Counted from the stretch's first letter, positions 51,365 through 60,040 are shown. The stretch: DNA of 64,000 nucleotides from Chryseobacterium gwangjuense (GCF_021311115.1 NZ_JAJTNP010000003.1:369732-433731), one strand, 5' to 3'. A program made the numbers and translations. Notes: a model not told the origin generated them from the letters alone.

Positions 51365-53653
51365 ATGAATAATAACCGAAAACCAATATTATACAAAGGA
51401 GAAGTTTATAGCAAACCTGTTTCGAAAAATGGTGGAGGGGGCCCTCTTAAACTTCCTATTTCTTATGAGGAAGCAAAGTATAGAATTAAGGATGATATCG
51501 ATAAGGTTCATGATACAATTCGGAGTCTACCAGAAACATCAAAGCTGCCTAATGAAGTTGTTGTTTGCATAAGAATGCATCCCGACTTTTCTGCAAAGAG
51601 CTATTACCCAGATTCTCTTTTTGATGGAAATAATGAGAAATTTGGATTACAAGAGGTTGGTTCAAGAATCTGGAGGACGGAAGATAATGAAGATCAAAAT
51701 CAATTTGAGGAATCAGGAAAACTTTTTTTTGTAAGAGGGACAGAGCAGGCATTGGACAAATTAAAGAATCATTTAGACAGACCACCATTCAGACTGACAA
51801 AAAAATTTACTGAAGATGTAAGGAAAATTATAAGTATTGATTTGCTATCTGAAGAAGAGCAAATATTGGGAATACCTGATGATTGGGAGAGAGGGTGTTT
51901 AGAAGCTGTACTTCATCCTTTTGAGATAGATCATGAAATAGCTTTTGATCATTTCATGAGTGTTCTGAATTCCTCTGGTGTAGATGTTGAAAGTATAAAA
52001 TATAAACAATATGATGAAGGAGTGACGTTTATTAGTCTTTATGGTGATCGAGAAGTTGTGAGGGCTTTATCCGGATATAATCCATTAAGAACATTACATC
52101 CTTTAGAAGCAAGAGATTTTAGTTCTATCGAAAGGGGAACTCCTATGTATGGAGCTCCAATCCCTCCACAATTTACAGGAAAATCCTCAATTGTTGTTGG
52201 TGTTATAGATGGAGGTTATATTCCAGGAAATCCAGCATTAGATCCGTATGTAGAATCTGAAGATTCAGTTCCGGGTACGGCAGTAGAATACTACCAGCAA
52301 CATGGTACTCAAGTGACTAGTGCAGTTTTATACGGTGCATTAAATAAATATAAAAATACCGATACTTTACCAGAGCCTAAGGTAAGTGTAAAGAATTTTA
52401 GAGTGTTGTCTTCTGATGCTTCTGATCCTGACCTTTACGAAGTAATTGATGCTATAGAAAAAATTGTTCCTGAAAATGACAATATTAAGATATATAATCT
52501 AAGTATGGGACCTGCGGGACCTATATTAGATGATCACATAAGCCGATTTACATTTGCTTGCGATTTACTTATTCAAAAATATAGTGTTCTATTTTGTACG
52601 GCAGTAGGAAATGATGGTCATATAGTTGGTTATAACAGAATACAAGCTCCTGCTGATATGGTTAACGGTCTTGCTGTTGGTGCTTATTCAAAAATTGATA
52701 CTGAGATTGCTAGAGCCCCATACAGTTGTGTTGGTCCAGGAAGAGAAGGAAATAAATTAAAGCCTGATTTATCAGCATTCGGTGGATGCTCTCAAAACCC
52801 AATACAATTAATGGGTGAAAATCAAGATTTAAGAATTTTAACAGCTGGAACGAGCTTTTCAAGTCCTTTAGTTTCTGCTGCAAGCGCTCATTTGGTAGGT
52901 TATAGCAATGATACTATCAATAGTTTCGTTGCAAGAGTGTTACTCATACATGGTGTATCTGAGGCTACTGATAGTCATAGCTTTGAATTAGGGCACGGAA
53001 TACTACCGGATGATATTCAACAGCTTGTCACGTGTCCTGAATCTTCTTATACAATTATATATAGTGGAGAAGTAGAGCCTGGTAAATTTATAGAATTACC
53101 TATCCCTTGGACTGAAGAGATAGATAAAGGTAAAGTGAATTTTCGATGGACGGTTTCAACTCAAACCAATGTAGATCCACAGAGCCCAGATGATTACTCT
53201 ACATCTTCTGTAGTGACTTCTTTTTATCCCCATACCTCAAAATTTAAATTTAAAAATGGTGGATCAACAAAGATTGTTGATGTTATGAAAGATCCAGATA
53301 AGGAAACTGAACTTCTATCGATAGGATGGTCTAGGGAATCTCCTTTTCCTGTAAGTGAATCTGGGCAAACTCCTTATCAGGTAGAAAATGATTTACGAGC
53401 TGATTTTAAATGGGATAGTATGGATACTAGAAGAAAAAATAAAAATGCAGATAATGTATATAATCCTATGTTTCACTTACATGCTCTGGAGCGTGGAAAA
53501 AGATATAAATCTGAGAAAATAAAATATACATTAGTGTTAACTGTAACAACTCCTAAGTCAGAAGTAGATTTATATAGTAAGGTTAGAGCTAAATATTCAG
53601 CATTACTTCCTATTAGTTTAGATCTTGAAAATAGAATCTCTGTAGCGTTGTAA
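51365..53653 (+). CDS. Cytosolic subtilase (S8) paired with AAA+ ATPase
   Basis: 762 residues with no signal peptide, so an intracellular protease. The catalytic triad is Asp282 ('VGVIDGGYI'), His313 ('YQQHGTQVTSAV') and Ser497 ('TAGTSFSSPLV'), with the oxyanion-hole Asn416 in 'TAVGNDGH'. The first 270 residues lack subtilase motifs and may sense or inhibit; the last 230 form a beta-rich region. The gene follows the AAA+ ATPase by 6 bp. ATPase-subtilase pairs are known from defence islands as uncharacterised candidates; the target is unknown. It is the last gene of the element. Confidence 0.9.
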   Translation: MNNNRKPILYKGEVYSKPVSKNGGGGPLKLPISYEEAKYRIKDDIDKVHDTIRSLPETSKLPNEVVVCIRMHPDFSAKSYYPDSLFDGNNEKFGLQEVGSRIWRTEDNEDQNQFEESGKLFFVRGTEQALDKLKNHLDRPPFRLTKKFTEDVRKIISIDLLSEEEQILGIPDDWERGCLEAVLHPFEIDHEIAFDHFMSVLNSSGVDVESIKYKQYDEGVTFISLYGDREVVRALSGYNPLRTLHPLEARDFSSIERGTPMYGAPIPPQFTGKSSIVVGVIDGGYIPGNPALDPYVESEDSVPGTAVEYYQQHGTQVTSAVLYGALNKYKNTDTLPEPKVSVKNFRVLSSDASDPDLYEVIDAIEKIVPENDNIKIYNLSMGPAGPILDDHISRFTFACDLLIQKYSVLFCTAVGNDGHIVGYNRIQAPADMVNGLAVGAYSKIDTEIARAPYSCVGPGREGNKLKPDLSAFGGCSQNPIQLMGENQDLRILTAGTSFSSPLVSAASAHLVGYSNDTINSFVARVLLIHGVSEATDSHSFELGHGILPDDIQQLVTCPESSYTIIYSGEVEPGKFIELPIPWTEEIDKGKVNFRWTVSTQTNVDPQSPDDYSTSSVVTSFYPHTSKFKFKNGGSTKIVDVMKDPDKETELLSIGWSRESPFPVSESGQTPYQVENDLRADFKWDSMDTRRKNKNADNVYNPMFHLHALERGKRYKSEKIKYTLVLTVTTPKSEVDLYSKVRAKYSALLPISLDLENRISVAL

Positions 53654-53689
53654 TTAATTTGTTAGTGATAATCAATAATAAAAATATTA

Positions 53690-53712
53690 TTAGCCACCCT
53701 TTTGACCACCCT
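53690..53712. promoter_or_regulatory. Right-end CCACC direct repeat (candidate recombinase or Xis site)
   Basis: TTAGCCACCC-TTTTG-ACCACCCT: CCACC at 53694 and 53706, 12 bp apart, as at the left end (17 of 21 positions equal). It lies 55 bp inside attR. Confidence 0.5.
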
Positions 53713-53721
53713 GAAAATCAA

Positions 53722-53757
53722 AAACCTCTGAAAATCAATCGATTTCAGAGGTTTTTT
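53722..53757. terminator. Hairpin between element and tRNA-Leu
   Basis: AAACCTCTGAAAATC/GATTTCAGAGGTTT stem with T run on the plus side and an A/T-rich tail on the minus side. It can end the subtilase message. On the minus strand it lies directly after the tRNA, so it may also end that transcript. Confidence 0.7.
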
Positions 53758-53770
53758 GTACCCAGGACCG
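53745..53770. repeat. attR: right direct repeat
   Basis: TCAGAGG, six T, GTACCCAGGACCG. Equal to attL (32385-32411) apart from one T in the run. Positions 53759-53770 are the last 12 bases of tRNA-Leu, so the intact tRNA is kept on this side. Confidence 0.9.
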
Positions 53771-53838
53771 GGATCGAACCGGTACTCCTAAGAACTGGTG
53801 TTTGAGACCAGCGCGTCTACCAATTCCGCCACCTGGGC
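53759..53838 (-). tRNA. tRNA-Leu (anticodon CAA)
   Basis: On the minus strand a full cloverleaf can be drawn: acceptor arms GCCCAGG/CCTGGGT, D-arm with GGTAGA, anticodon arm CTGGT/ACCAG with loop CTCAAAC (anticodon CAA), a variable arm and T-arm ACCGG-TTCGATC-CCGGT. The CCA end is not encoded. It is the integration target of the element; 12 bases of its 3' end are duplicated at attL. Confidence 0.95.
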
Positions 53839-53932
53839 TTGATGTTTACTTCAAACGTTACCGCTTGTTTCAAATTGGTGTGCAAATATATAAACTTTTC
53901 TTAATACTCCAAAGTTTTTTTGCATAAAAATT

Positions 53933-54700
53933 TTAGAAATTTATCTCTAAACCATCGTAGGCAAGGTGTATTCCGGGTGGAAGTTGCTTGTCTTCAATAT
54001 CATGCAACCCTAGATGATGACTGATGTGAGTTAAAAATAATTTTTTAGGTTTTAGTTCATCAAACAGCTTAATGACATCCGGAAGGACAAAATGAGCAGG
54101 ATGAGGATCAAATTTTCGGATACAGTTTAGTATAAGTACATCAAGATTCTTCAATTTTTCTTTTTCAGTCTCAGAGATAAAACCGGCATCCGTAATGTAA
54201 GCAAGGTTTTTAAACTTATAGCCAAAAACTGTGATTTTATAGTGGATCACTTCAATCGGAGTGATTTCTATATCTAAAATATGGAAAGGTTTATTTTCAA
54301 TTTCATGCAGATCAAATGCAGGAGCTCCGGGATATCTTACGTCGGCAAAAGCATACGGAAAACGGTTTTTTACTTCATTTGCAACTCTTTGATAGCAATA
54401 AAGGGGAATATTTTTTCCACTTTTAAAAATTAACGGGCGCATATCATCAAGACCAATCACATGATCGTTGTGTTCATGAGTAAGCAGCGTAATATCAACG
54501 TGAGTCTCGTGGTTTGAAAGCATTTGTTGCCTGAAATCGGGACCACAATCGATCAATATTTTTTTGTTTTCGTCAGTACTGATCATTACAGAAGAACGGA
54601 GTCGACTGTCTTTGGGATTTTCTGAAGTACACACTTCGCAAGCGCAGCCAATCACGGGTACGCCTTGGGAAGTTCCCGTTCCTAAAAATTTCAACTTCAT
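53933..54700 (-). CDS. MBL-fold metallohydrolase (PhnP/RNase Z-like)
   Basis: 255 residues. Metallo-beta-lactamase fold with 'LGTGTSQGVPVIGCACEVC' at the N-terminus, the zinc motif HxHxDH in 'LLTHEHNDHVIGLDD', and later ligands in 'ITDAGF' and 'LFLTHISHHLG'. The N-terminal cysteines match PhnP-like phosphodiesterases, which carry an extra zinc. Likely a phosphodiesterase acting on a nucleotide or cyclic phosphate; substrate uncertain. Monocistronic, next to tRNA-Leu. Confidence 0.88.
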   Translation of the reverse strand: MKLKFLGTGTSQGVPVIGCACEVCTSENPKDSRLRSSVMISTDENKKILIDCGPDFRQQMLSNHETHVDITLLTHEHNDHVIGLDDMRPLIFKSGKNIPLYCYQRVANEVKNRFPYAFADVRYPGAPAFDLHEIENKPFHILDIEITPIEVIHYKITVFGYKFKNLAYITDAGFISETEKEKLKNLDVLILNCIRKFDPHPAHFVLPDVIKLFDELKPKKLFLTHISHHLGLHDIEDKQLPPGIHLAYDGLEINF

Positions 54701-54754
54701 TTTCTTTTGAGGTTGGTTTAATTTTGGTAAATTTACGAAAAATTTAATGTCCTA

Positions 54755-56182
54755 ATGTATCAGAAACTAACTCCTAAACAAAAAGCATTAACAATTAATC
54801 TAGATCCTACTATTTATGGTACTTTCGCGGAAATTGGAGCAGGGCAGGAGACTGTTCGACACTTTTTTAGAGCAGGGGGAGCTTCGGGTACAATCGCTAA
54901 GGCAATGTCTGCTTACGACAAAGATTTTAGTGATGCGATCTATGGAAAAGAGGTAAAAAACAGATACGTTACTCAAAACAGGCTTCGAAAAATGCTTCGT
55001 TATGAAGTAGCTTTAATTGAAGAGAGAATTTCCAGAGAAAACAATCCAAACCGAAAGTTTTTTTCTTACGCCAATACGGTTACTACGATTAACTTTGATA
55101 AGACTGTTAAAGGTCATGGTTGGGTAGGAATCCGTTTTCAGGTAAAAGAAAATGAAGATTATAACGAAATTGTTATTCACGTAAAATTTAAAGAAAATGA
55201 TGCTACCTTACAGCAGGAAACTTTAGGGAATCTTGGGGTAAACCTTATTTTTGGAGCTTTCAATTATTACGATAATCCAAGAACGTTGGTAGAGTCTCTT
55301 TATGATGACGTGGCAAAAGATAACCTCGAAATTGATATGATTGATTTCAGCGGGCCGGCTTTTGCGTATGTTGACAATAGGCTAATGTCATTACAATTGG
55401 TGAAAAACGGAATGACGGATGCAGTAATTTTCAATTCACAAGGGAACAATATGCTTCCTGCAGATATTTTGTATAAGAAAAATATTTTTGCAGTAAGAGG
55501 AAGTTTCAGACCTGTAACAAAAGTGAATATTGACATGCTTCAGAATGGTTTGGACATGTTCATGAAAGATGCTATCTGTACTCAGGAAGAAACGGAAGTT
55601 TTAATAGAAATTACCATTTCAAATCTTCGTGCAGACGGAGATATTGATGAAAGAGATTTTCTCGACAGGGTAGATGTCCTTGGGAAATTAGGGTATACAG
55701 TAATCGTGTCAAATTTCTCAGAATATTATCGTTTGATCGATTATTTTTCTTCTTACACAAGCGAAAATGTTGGAGTTGCAATGGGAGTTAATAACCTATT
55801 GATGGTGTTTGATGAAAAATATTACACAGATATGTCAGGAGGAATTCTTGAAGCTTTTGGTAAATTCTTCAGAAACGGAATGAGAGTGTATCTGTATCCT
55901 TATAAAGACCCGGAAACACATGAACTTTTAGACTCTGAAACCCTTAAAGTGGAAGAAAATCTGAAAGAATTGTATAAATACTTCAAACTCAACGAACGTA
56001 TTGTAGATATTACAAACTATAATCCTGAGTTTTTGGAAATTTATTCAAGAGATATTTTGAAAAAAATTGGATGCAATATGAAAGGTTGGGAAACACAGGT
56101 TCCTGATGGTGTTGCAGAAATGATTAAAGAACGAGGAATGTTTGGGTTTAAAGAAGATTTTTCGTTAAAACAATTCTCTTAA
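54755..56182 (+). CDS. Conserved cytosolic protein, unknown
   Basis: 475 residues, ATG start. It has no signal peptide and no membrane segment. Conserved-looking stretches are 'FAEIGAGQETVRHFFRAGGA', 'FFSYANTVTTINFDKT', 'VAMGVNNLLMVFDEKYYTDM' and 'YKDPETHELLD'. I recognise no catalytic motif. Bacteroidota genomes carry similar proteins, sometimes under a nucleotide-adenylyltransferase name; the sequence gives no support for that. The GAF-domain gene follows 13 bp downstream, so they form an operon. Confidence 0.75.
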   Translation: MYQKLTPKQKALTINLDPTIYGTFAEIGAGQETVRHFFRAGGASGTIAKAMSAYDKDFSDAIYGKEVKNRYVTQNRLRKMLRYEVALIEERISRENNPNRKFFSYANTVTTINFDKTVKGHGWVGIRFQVKENEDYNEIVIHVKFKENDATLQQETLGNLGVNLIFGAFNYYDNPRTLVESLYDDVAKDNLEIDMIDFSGPAFAYVDNRLMSLQLVKNGMTDAVIFNSQGNNMLPADILYKKNIFAVRGSFRPVTKVNIDMLQNGLDMFMKDAICTQEETEVLIEITISNLRADGDIDERDFLDRVDVLGKLGYTVIVSNFSEYYRLIDYFSSYTSENVGVAMGVNNLLMVFDEKYYTDMSGGILEAFGKFFRNGMRVYLYPYKDPETHELLDSETLKVEENLKELYKYFKLNERIVDITNYNPEFLEIYSRDILKKIGCNMKGWETQVPDGVAEMIKERGMFGFKEDFSLKQFS

Positions 56183-56195
56183 AACAATATATACA

Positions 56196-56645
56196 ATGTC
56201 AGAATTAAAGAAAAGACTTTCTTCTATCCTTGAAAGTCCTAAACATAATACGGAAGAGAAACTTGAAAAAGTTTGTCATCTTTTGGATCAGGAAATCTCT
56301 TATTTTAACTGGACGGGTTTTTATTTTAAAAACGGAGATAAAGATGAACTGAAATTAGGACCTTATGTTGGAGCACCGACAGACCATACCATCATTCCTT
56401 ACGGAAAAGGAATTTGCGGACAGGTTGCGGTTTCTAATGAAACATTTGTTGTTCCTGATGTGAATGAAGAAAGTAATTATTTAAGCTGTTCAATTGATAC
56501 AAAAGCTGAAATTGTAGTTCCTATTTTTAAAGATGGTAAAAACATTGGACAGATCGATATCGATTCCCATACAGTAGATCCGTTTACAGATGAAGACAGA
56601 GAATTGTTGGAATGGCTTTGTAATGAAGTATCAAAAATATTATAA
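56196..56645 (+). CDS. GAF-domain protein, free methionine-R-sulfoxide reductase-like
   Basis: 149 residues, a single GAF domain. The family core 'IPYGKGICGQVAVSNETF', 'VPDVNEESNYLSCS' and 'AEIVVPIFKDGKNIGQIDID' is present. fRMsr reduces free methionine-(R)-sulfoxide with a set of conserved cysteines. Here the Cys of 'KGICG' and of 'YLSC' are present, but the cysteine just upstream of the glycine loop seen in E. coli is not visible, so the recycling chemistry may differ. It is co-transcribed with the unknown gene upstream. Confidence 0.85.
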   Translation: MSELKKRLSSILESPKHNTEEKLEKVCHLLDQEISYFNWTGFYFKNGDKDELKLGPYVGAPTDHTIIPYGKGICGQVAVSNETFVVPDVNEESNYLSCSIDTKAEIVVPIFKDGKNIGQIDIDSHTVDPFTDEDRELLEWLCNEVSKIL

Positions 56646-56669
56646 TTGAAAATACTTTTAGTAAATATA

Positions 56670-56699
56670 AACTCCGGCTCGAAGAGCCGGAGTTTTTTG
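56670..56699. terminator. Terminator between convergent genes
   Basis: AACTCCGGCTC/GAGCCGGAGTT stem with loop GAA and a T run, between the fRMsr-like gene and the BtuF-like gene. Confidence 0.85.
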
Positions 56700-56718
56700 T
56701 TTTGTTTGAAAAATTAAA

Positions 56719-57456
56719 TCAGATTGTAATCGATTCAACCTCAGAAATCAGTTCTTTAAAATAATTTTCACACTTTGCGATGTGCGTTCCGTACCAGGAA
56801 AATGCTTCCCCGTCTACGATCATAATTTTTTTCTCCGGATAAAATTTCTTCAATTCTTCAATATGTTTTTCTTTAAAGGGAAAAGGCTCAGAAGACAGCA
56901 TAATGATATCCGCTTCTGCTAAATCCTCAGTTTGAATTGCCGGGTAGCGTGTTTTGTTCTTAAAAATATTTTCAAAACCAATTTCAGTTAAAATCTTATG
57001 AATAAAAGTGTCAGAACCTATCGTCATATAAGGATTCTTCCAAATGAGATAAGCTATTTTTATACTGGAACTGATCTTAGCTTGGTTTAAAATTTCGTAG
57101 ATTTTAAGATTGAAAAGTTGTGCTTTTTCTTCCTTATTAAAGGTTTTTCCGAGGCTTTTAAGTAAATAATAATTATCCTCAATAGTTTCTACATTAGTAA
57201 CAACTACTTTGAATTCATCCATTAAAGCTTCTACCTGCTCTTTGATATTTTCTTCTTTGTTAGCAAGAATTAAATCAGGTTGTAAAGCTTTGATTTTATC
57301 AATATTAATATTTTTTGTTCCACCGATTACCGCAACATTTTTTATTTTTTCTTCAGGATGAATACAGAATTTTGTCCTTCCGACAATTTCTTTTTCGGTT
57401 AACCCCAAATCAAATAAAGCTTCAGTAATTGAAGGAACTAAAGAAACAACTTTCAT
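56719..57456 (-). CDS. BtuF-like substrate-binding protein (periplasmic-binding fold)
   Basis: 245 residues. 'VSLVPSITEALFDLGL' and 'NINIDKIKALQPDLILANKE' are typical of the helical-backbone metal receptor/BtuF class. However, no signal peptide or lipobox is visible, so location is uncertain. No ABC permease or ATPase is nearby. It could bind a corrinoid or metal chelate, perhaps for cobalamin used by QueG or other enzymes; that is inference. It is 26 bp downstream of mgtE's start on the same strand order (mgtE precedes it in the opposite direction of reading by stop at 57483), so they may be read separately. Confidence 0.75.
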   Translation of the reverse strand: MKVVSLVPSITEALFDLGLTEKEIVGRTKFCIHPEEKIKNVAVIGGTKNINIDKIKALQPDLILANKEENIKEQVEALMDEFKVVVTNVETIEDNYYLLKSLGKTFNKEEKAQLFNLKIYEILNQAKISSSIKIAYLIWKNPYMTIGSDTFIHKILTEIGFENIFKNKTRYPAIQTEDLAEADIIMLSSEPFPFKEKHIEELKKFYPEKKIMIVDGEAFSWYGTHIAKCENYFKELISEVESITI

Positions 57457-57482
57457 ATTACTATTTTAGATTCTGCCTAAAA

Positions 57483-58829
57483 TTACAAAAGTTTACCGGT
57501 TAAGAAAAGTCCGGCTACAGAAAAATAGATGATAAGTCCTGTTACGTCTACTAACGTTGCTACAAATGGAGCAGAAGAGGTTGCCGGGTCAAGTTTTAAT
57601 TTTTTTAGAATAAAAGGAACCATAGATCCGGAAAGAGTTCCCCAAAGGACGATCATCACTAAAGAAACCCCAACGCTAAGTCCTACAAATGGCCAGTACA
57701 TTCCATAATTAAAGAAGCCTGCTTCGTGCCAGATCATAATTCTTAGAAAACCGATAATTCCAAGAATTCCACCAAGGAAAAGTCCTGTGAAAATCTCCTT
57801 TTTCATGACATACCACCAGTCTTTTAAACCGATTTCCTGAAGTGCCATTGCTCTAATGATCAGGGTGGCAGCCTGCGAACCGGAATTTCCTCCACTGGAA
57901 ATAATTAAAGGAACAAATAAAGCCAAAACAACGGCCTTTTGAATTTCATCTTCAAAATAACCCATGGCAGAAGCGGTCAGCATTTCTGAAAAGAACAGGA
58001 TAATCAGCCACATTCCTCTTTTTTTGATCATTTCGATCAAAGAAGTTTGCGTATAGGGAACATCCAATGCTTCAAGTCCCCCGAACTTTTGAATATCTTC
58101 AGTGTTTTGTTGCTCTATCTGGTCTAAGATGTCATCAATGGTAACAATTCCTACCAAAACTCCGGCTTCAGTTATAATAGGAAGTGCGGCTCTGTCATAT
58201 TTTTCAAAATATTGTACCGCATCTTCTTTTGAAGTGGTAGTGGTAATGGCTACAAAATGGTTATCCGTAATCTCAGATATCAGAGTATCTTCTTCTGCTA
58301 GAAGTAAACTTCCTAATGCAATATCATCAATCAGGCGGTTTCTTTCGTCCACTACATACAGGTGGTTCATGGTTTCCACTCTTTTACCTACCTTTTTTAT
58401 TTGTTGAAGACACTTTTTTACGGTCCATTCCTTACGGATTTGGATATAATAAGGTGTCATCAGACGGGCAATGGAGTCGGAATTATATCCTAAAAGTTTC
58501 AGGGCAATTCTTCTTTCCTGCGGGTTAAGGTGATTGATAGAATATTTAATTAATTCATCCGGGAAATCTTCAAATAAAGCCGTCCTGTCATCGGGAGTCA
58601 TAGCGTTCAAAATTTCGGAAACTTCGTCGCTTCCAATACTTCTGATAGTTTCTTCCTGAAAATCGGGATCAAGATGTGAAAAAACTTCTGCTTTGTATTC
58701 TTTTGGAACCTTTAAAAATGCTAAAAGCCTCTCATCAGCGGGAAGTCCACTAAGAGTTTCGGCAATATCGGCAGGGTTAAAGATAAGTTCGTCTCTAGAA
58801 TTCAAAACGTGAAATTTTTGGATATGCAA
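57483..58829 (-). CDS. mgtE: Magnesium transporter MgtE
   Basis: 448 residues, normal for MgtE. The N-terminal helical domain has '[20 protein letters not shown]'. Two CBS domains follow ('[17 protein letters not shown]' and '[20 protein letters not shown]'). Five transmembrane helices close it, with '[20 protein letters not shown]' containing the conserved GGNxGSQ-type pore signature, and the Asp of '[10 protein letters not shown]' in the last helix. It moves Mg2+ into the cell and is gated by cytosolic Mg2+ through the CBS domains. Confidence 0.96.
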   Translation of the reverse strand: MHIQKFHVLNSRDELIFNPADIAETLSGLPADERLLAFLKVPKEYKAEVFSHLDPDFQEETIRSIGSDEVSEILNAMTPDDRTALFEDFPDELIKYSINHLNPQERRIALKLLGYNSDSIARLMTPYYIQIRKEWTVKKCLQQIKKVGKRVETMNHLYVVDERNRLIDDIALGSLLLAEEDTLISEITDNHFVAITTTTSKEDAVQYFEKYDRAALPIITEAGVLVGIVTIDDILDQIEQQNTEDIQKFGGLEALDVPYTQTSLIEMIKKRGMWLIILFFSEMLTASAMGYFEDEIQKAVVLALFVPLIISSGGNSGSQAATLIIRAMALQEIGLKDWWYVMKKEIFTGLFLGGILGIIGFLRIMIWHEAGFFNYGMYWPFVGLSVGVSLVMIVLWGTLSGSMVPFILKKLKLDPATSSAPFVATLVDVTGLIIYFSVAGLFLTGKLL

Positions 58830-58889
58830 AAATAATTTAAATTTTCAAGAAACAGGAATAATGGATGAAATTTAAAGAATATTTAAAGA

Positions 58890-59444
58890 CTAAAACCCGG
58901 ATTCTGTGGCAGACTTTATTTTCTTCAACTTCTTTAAGATCCCTTTTATAGCACCATTGGTTCCTATTTTTATAGAATTTTCAGTAGATCCCAAAAGACG
59001 CATGTTTTTACGATAAGTATCATAATCTGTTTCCGTGAGAAGATTTCCCGTTGCATCGAAAAGCTTCATGCTTACTACGACCTGATTTGAAAATACGTAT
59101 TTACCTAAGCCTACTTTAAAGTATTTTACTTTTGGAACAATGGCAAAATCGGTTGCGTTGTTACTGCAATAGTCTATAATGGTTTGTTTGTCGATGCTAT
59201 CATAAGAAACCTGCACTTCGGCTCTCAGCATTTTGCTTTTTTTCATGTTACTGATATTATCAGAAACAGCGCTGAAAAATGCATTATTGGTAGGTTCTTT
59301 GATCTCCTCGATGTCGGGCTCCACTTCAGGGTTGAAGTAAAGGACTTTTCTGGTTTTATTATCGACACTTTTTTGTGCTTTCATTGAAGCTGTTCCGATC
59401 AATAAAAAAGAAGTAAAGACTAAAAAAAATAAAACTTTTCTCAT
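58890..59444 (-). CDS. Secreted protein, unknown
   Basis: 184 residues with a signal peptide ending near 'ASMKAQ'. The mature protein has 'VEPDIEEIKEPTNNAFFSAV', 'QVSYDSIDKQTIIDYC' and 'NQVVVSMKLFDATGNLL'. It looks like a small alpha/beta envelope domain and resembles no family I can name. It is divergent from rpsO with about 170 bp between them. Confidence 0.7.
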   Translation of the reverse strand: MRKVLFFLVFTSFLLIGTASMKAQKSVDNKTRKVLYFNPEVEPDIEEIKEPTNNAFFSAVSDNISNMKKSKMLRAEVQVSYDSIDKQTIIDYCSNNATDFAIVPKVKYFKVGLGKYVFSNQVVVSMKLFDATGNLLTETDYDTYRKNMRLLGSTENSIKIGTNGAIKGILKKLKKIKSATESGF

Positions 59445-59551
59445 TTGTAATTCGGTTGCAAAATTACTGTCTTTTAATGGGATGGCATAATTTTTTTAAG
59501 AAATTTTTAACATTTTTTTCTATCAATTTCCATACATGAAATCAATAATGT

Positions 59552-59581
59552 TTGCAGAATCAAAAAATAGTCGTAATTTTG
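59552..59581 (+). promoter_or_regulatory. Promoter of rpsO
   Basis: TTG (59552-59554), exactly 19 bp, then TAATTTTG (59574-59581), a full consensus match. The start codon at 59617 leaves a leader of about 30 nt. Confidence 0.7.
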
Positions 59582-59616
59582 CACGCGTTACATAATAATC
59601 ATTAAACAATATTGGA

Positions 59617-59886
59617 ATGTACTTAACAACAGAAAAAAAGCAGGAAATTTTCGCAAAACACGGAAAATCTGCACAAGACACAGGAAGTGCTGAAGGGCAA
59701 ATTGCACTTTTCACTTTCAGAATCAATCACTTATCTCAGCACTTAAAGGCTAACCGTCACGATTTCAACACAGAGAGATCTTTGGTGAAATTGGTAGGTA
59801 AGAGAAAAAGTTTACTAGATTACCTTAAAAACAAAGATATCGCAAGATATAGAGCAATTATTGCTGAACTAGGTTTAAGAAAATAA
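59617..59886 (+). CDS. rpsO: 30S ribosomal protein S15
   Basis: 89 residues, full length. Conserved S15 sequence includes 'SAEGQIALFTFRINHLSQHL', 'RSLVKLVGKRKSLLDYL' and 'YRAIIAELGLRK'. It binds the 16S rRNA central domain early in 30S assembly. It is followed by a strong terminator (59906-59936), and pnp lies two genes further on, so the classical rpsO-pnp neighbourhood is partly kept. Confidence 0.97.
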   Translation: MYLTTEKKQEIFAKHGKSAQDTGSAEGQIALFTFRINHLSQHLKANRHDFNTERSLVKLVGKRKSLLDYLKNKDIARYRAIIAELGLRK

Positions 59887-59905
59887 TCTACAAAGATTTA
59901 CACAA

Positions 59906-59936
59906 GAGCAACTTCGAAAGAAGTTGCTTTTTTTAT
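59906..59936 (+). terminator. Rho-independent terminator after rpsO
   Basis: AGCAACTTC/GAAGTTGCT stem with a GAAA tetraloop and a T run. Confidence 0.9.
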
Positions 59937-60040
59937 GCTTTTTATTAGATATGTAAAGAATAAACGAATTTTAATTATTTTTTTACCATTTTTTTAAATG
60001 AATATTTAAATTTGTTTCTTTTTTTTAATTAAGATTAGTT

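Larger units (their letters stand above)
32400..53758. mobile_element. Integrated mobilizable element at tRNA-Leu, with two cargo slots
   Basis: About 21.4 kb between direct repeats that duplicate the end of tRNA-Leu. The integrase is the first gene at the left end and there is an HTH excisionase-like gene. The backbone carries a RepB-type initiator with iterons, a Toprim primase-like protein, relaxosome genes and a VirD4-like ATPase, but no mating-pair apparatus. So it looks like a mobilizable, plasmid-like integrative element that needs a helper. Cargo lies at the right end: genes at 44508-49668 and 50225-53653. A decayed inner att copy at 49665-49744 shows that the right part was built from more than one element. 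Confidence 0.88.
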
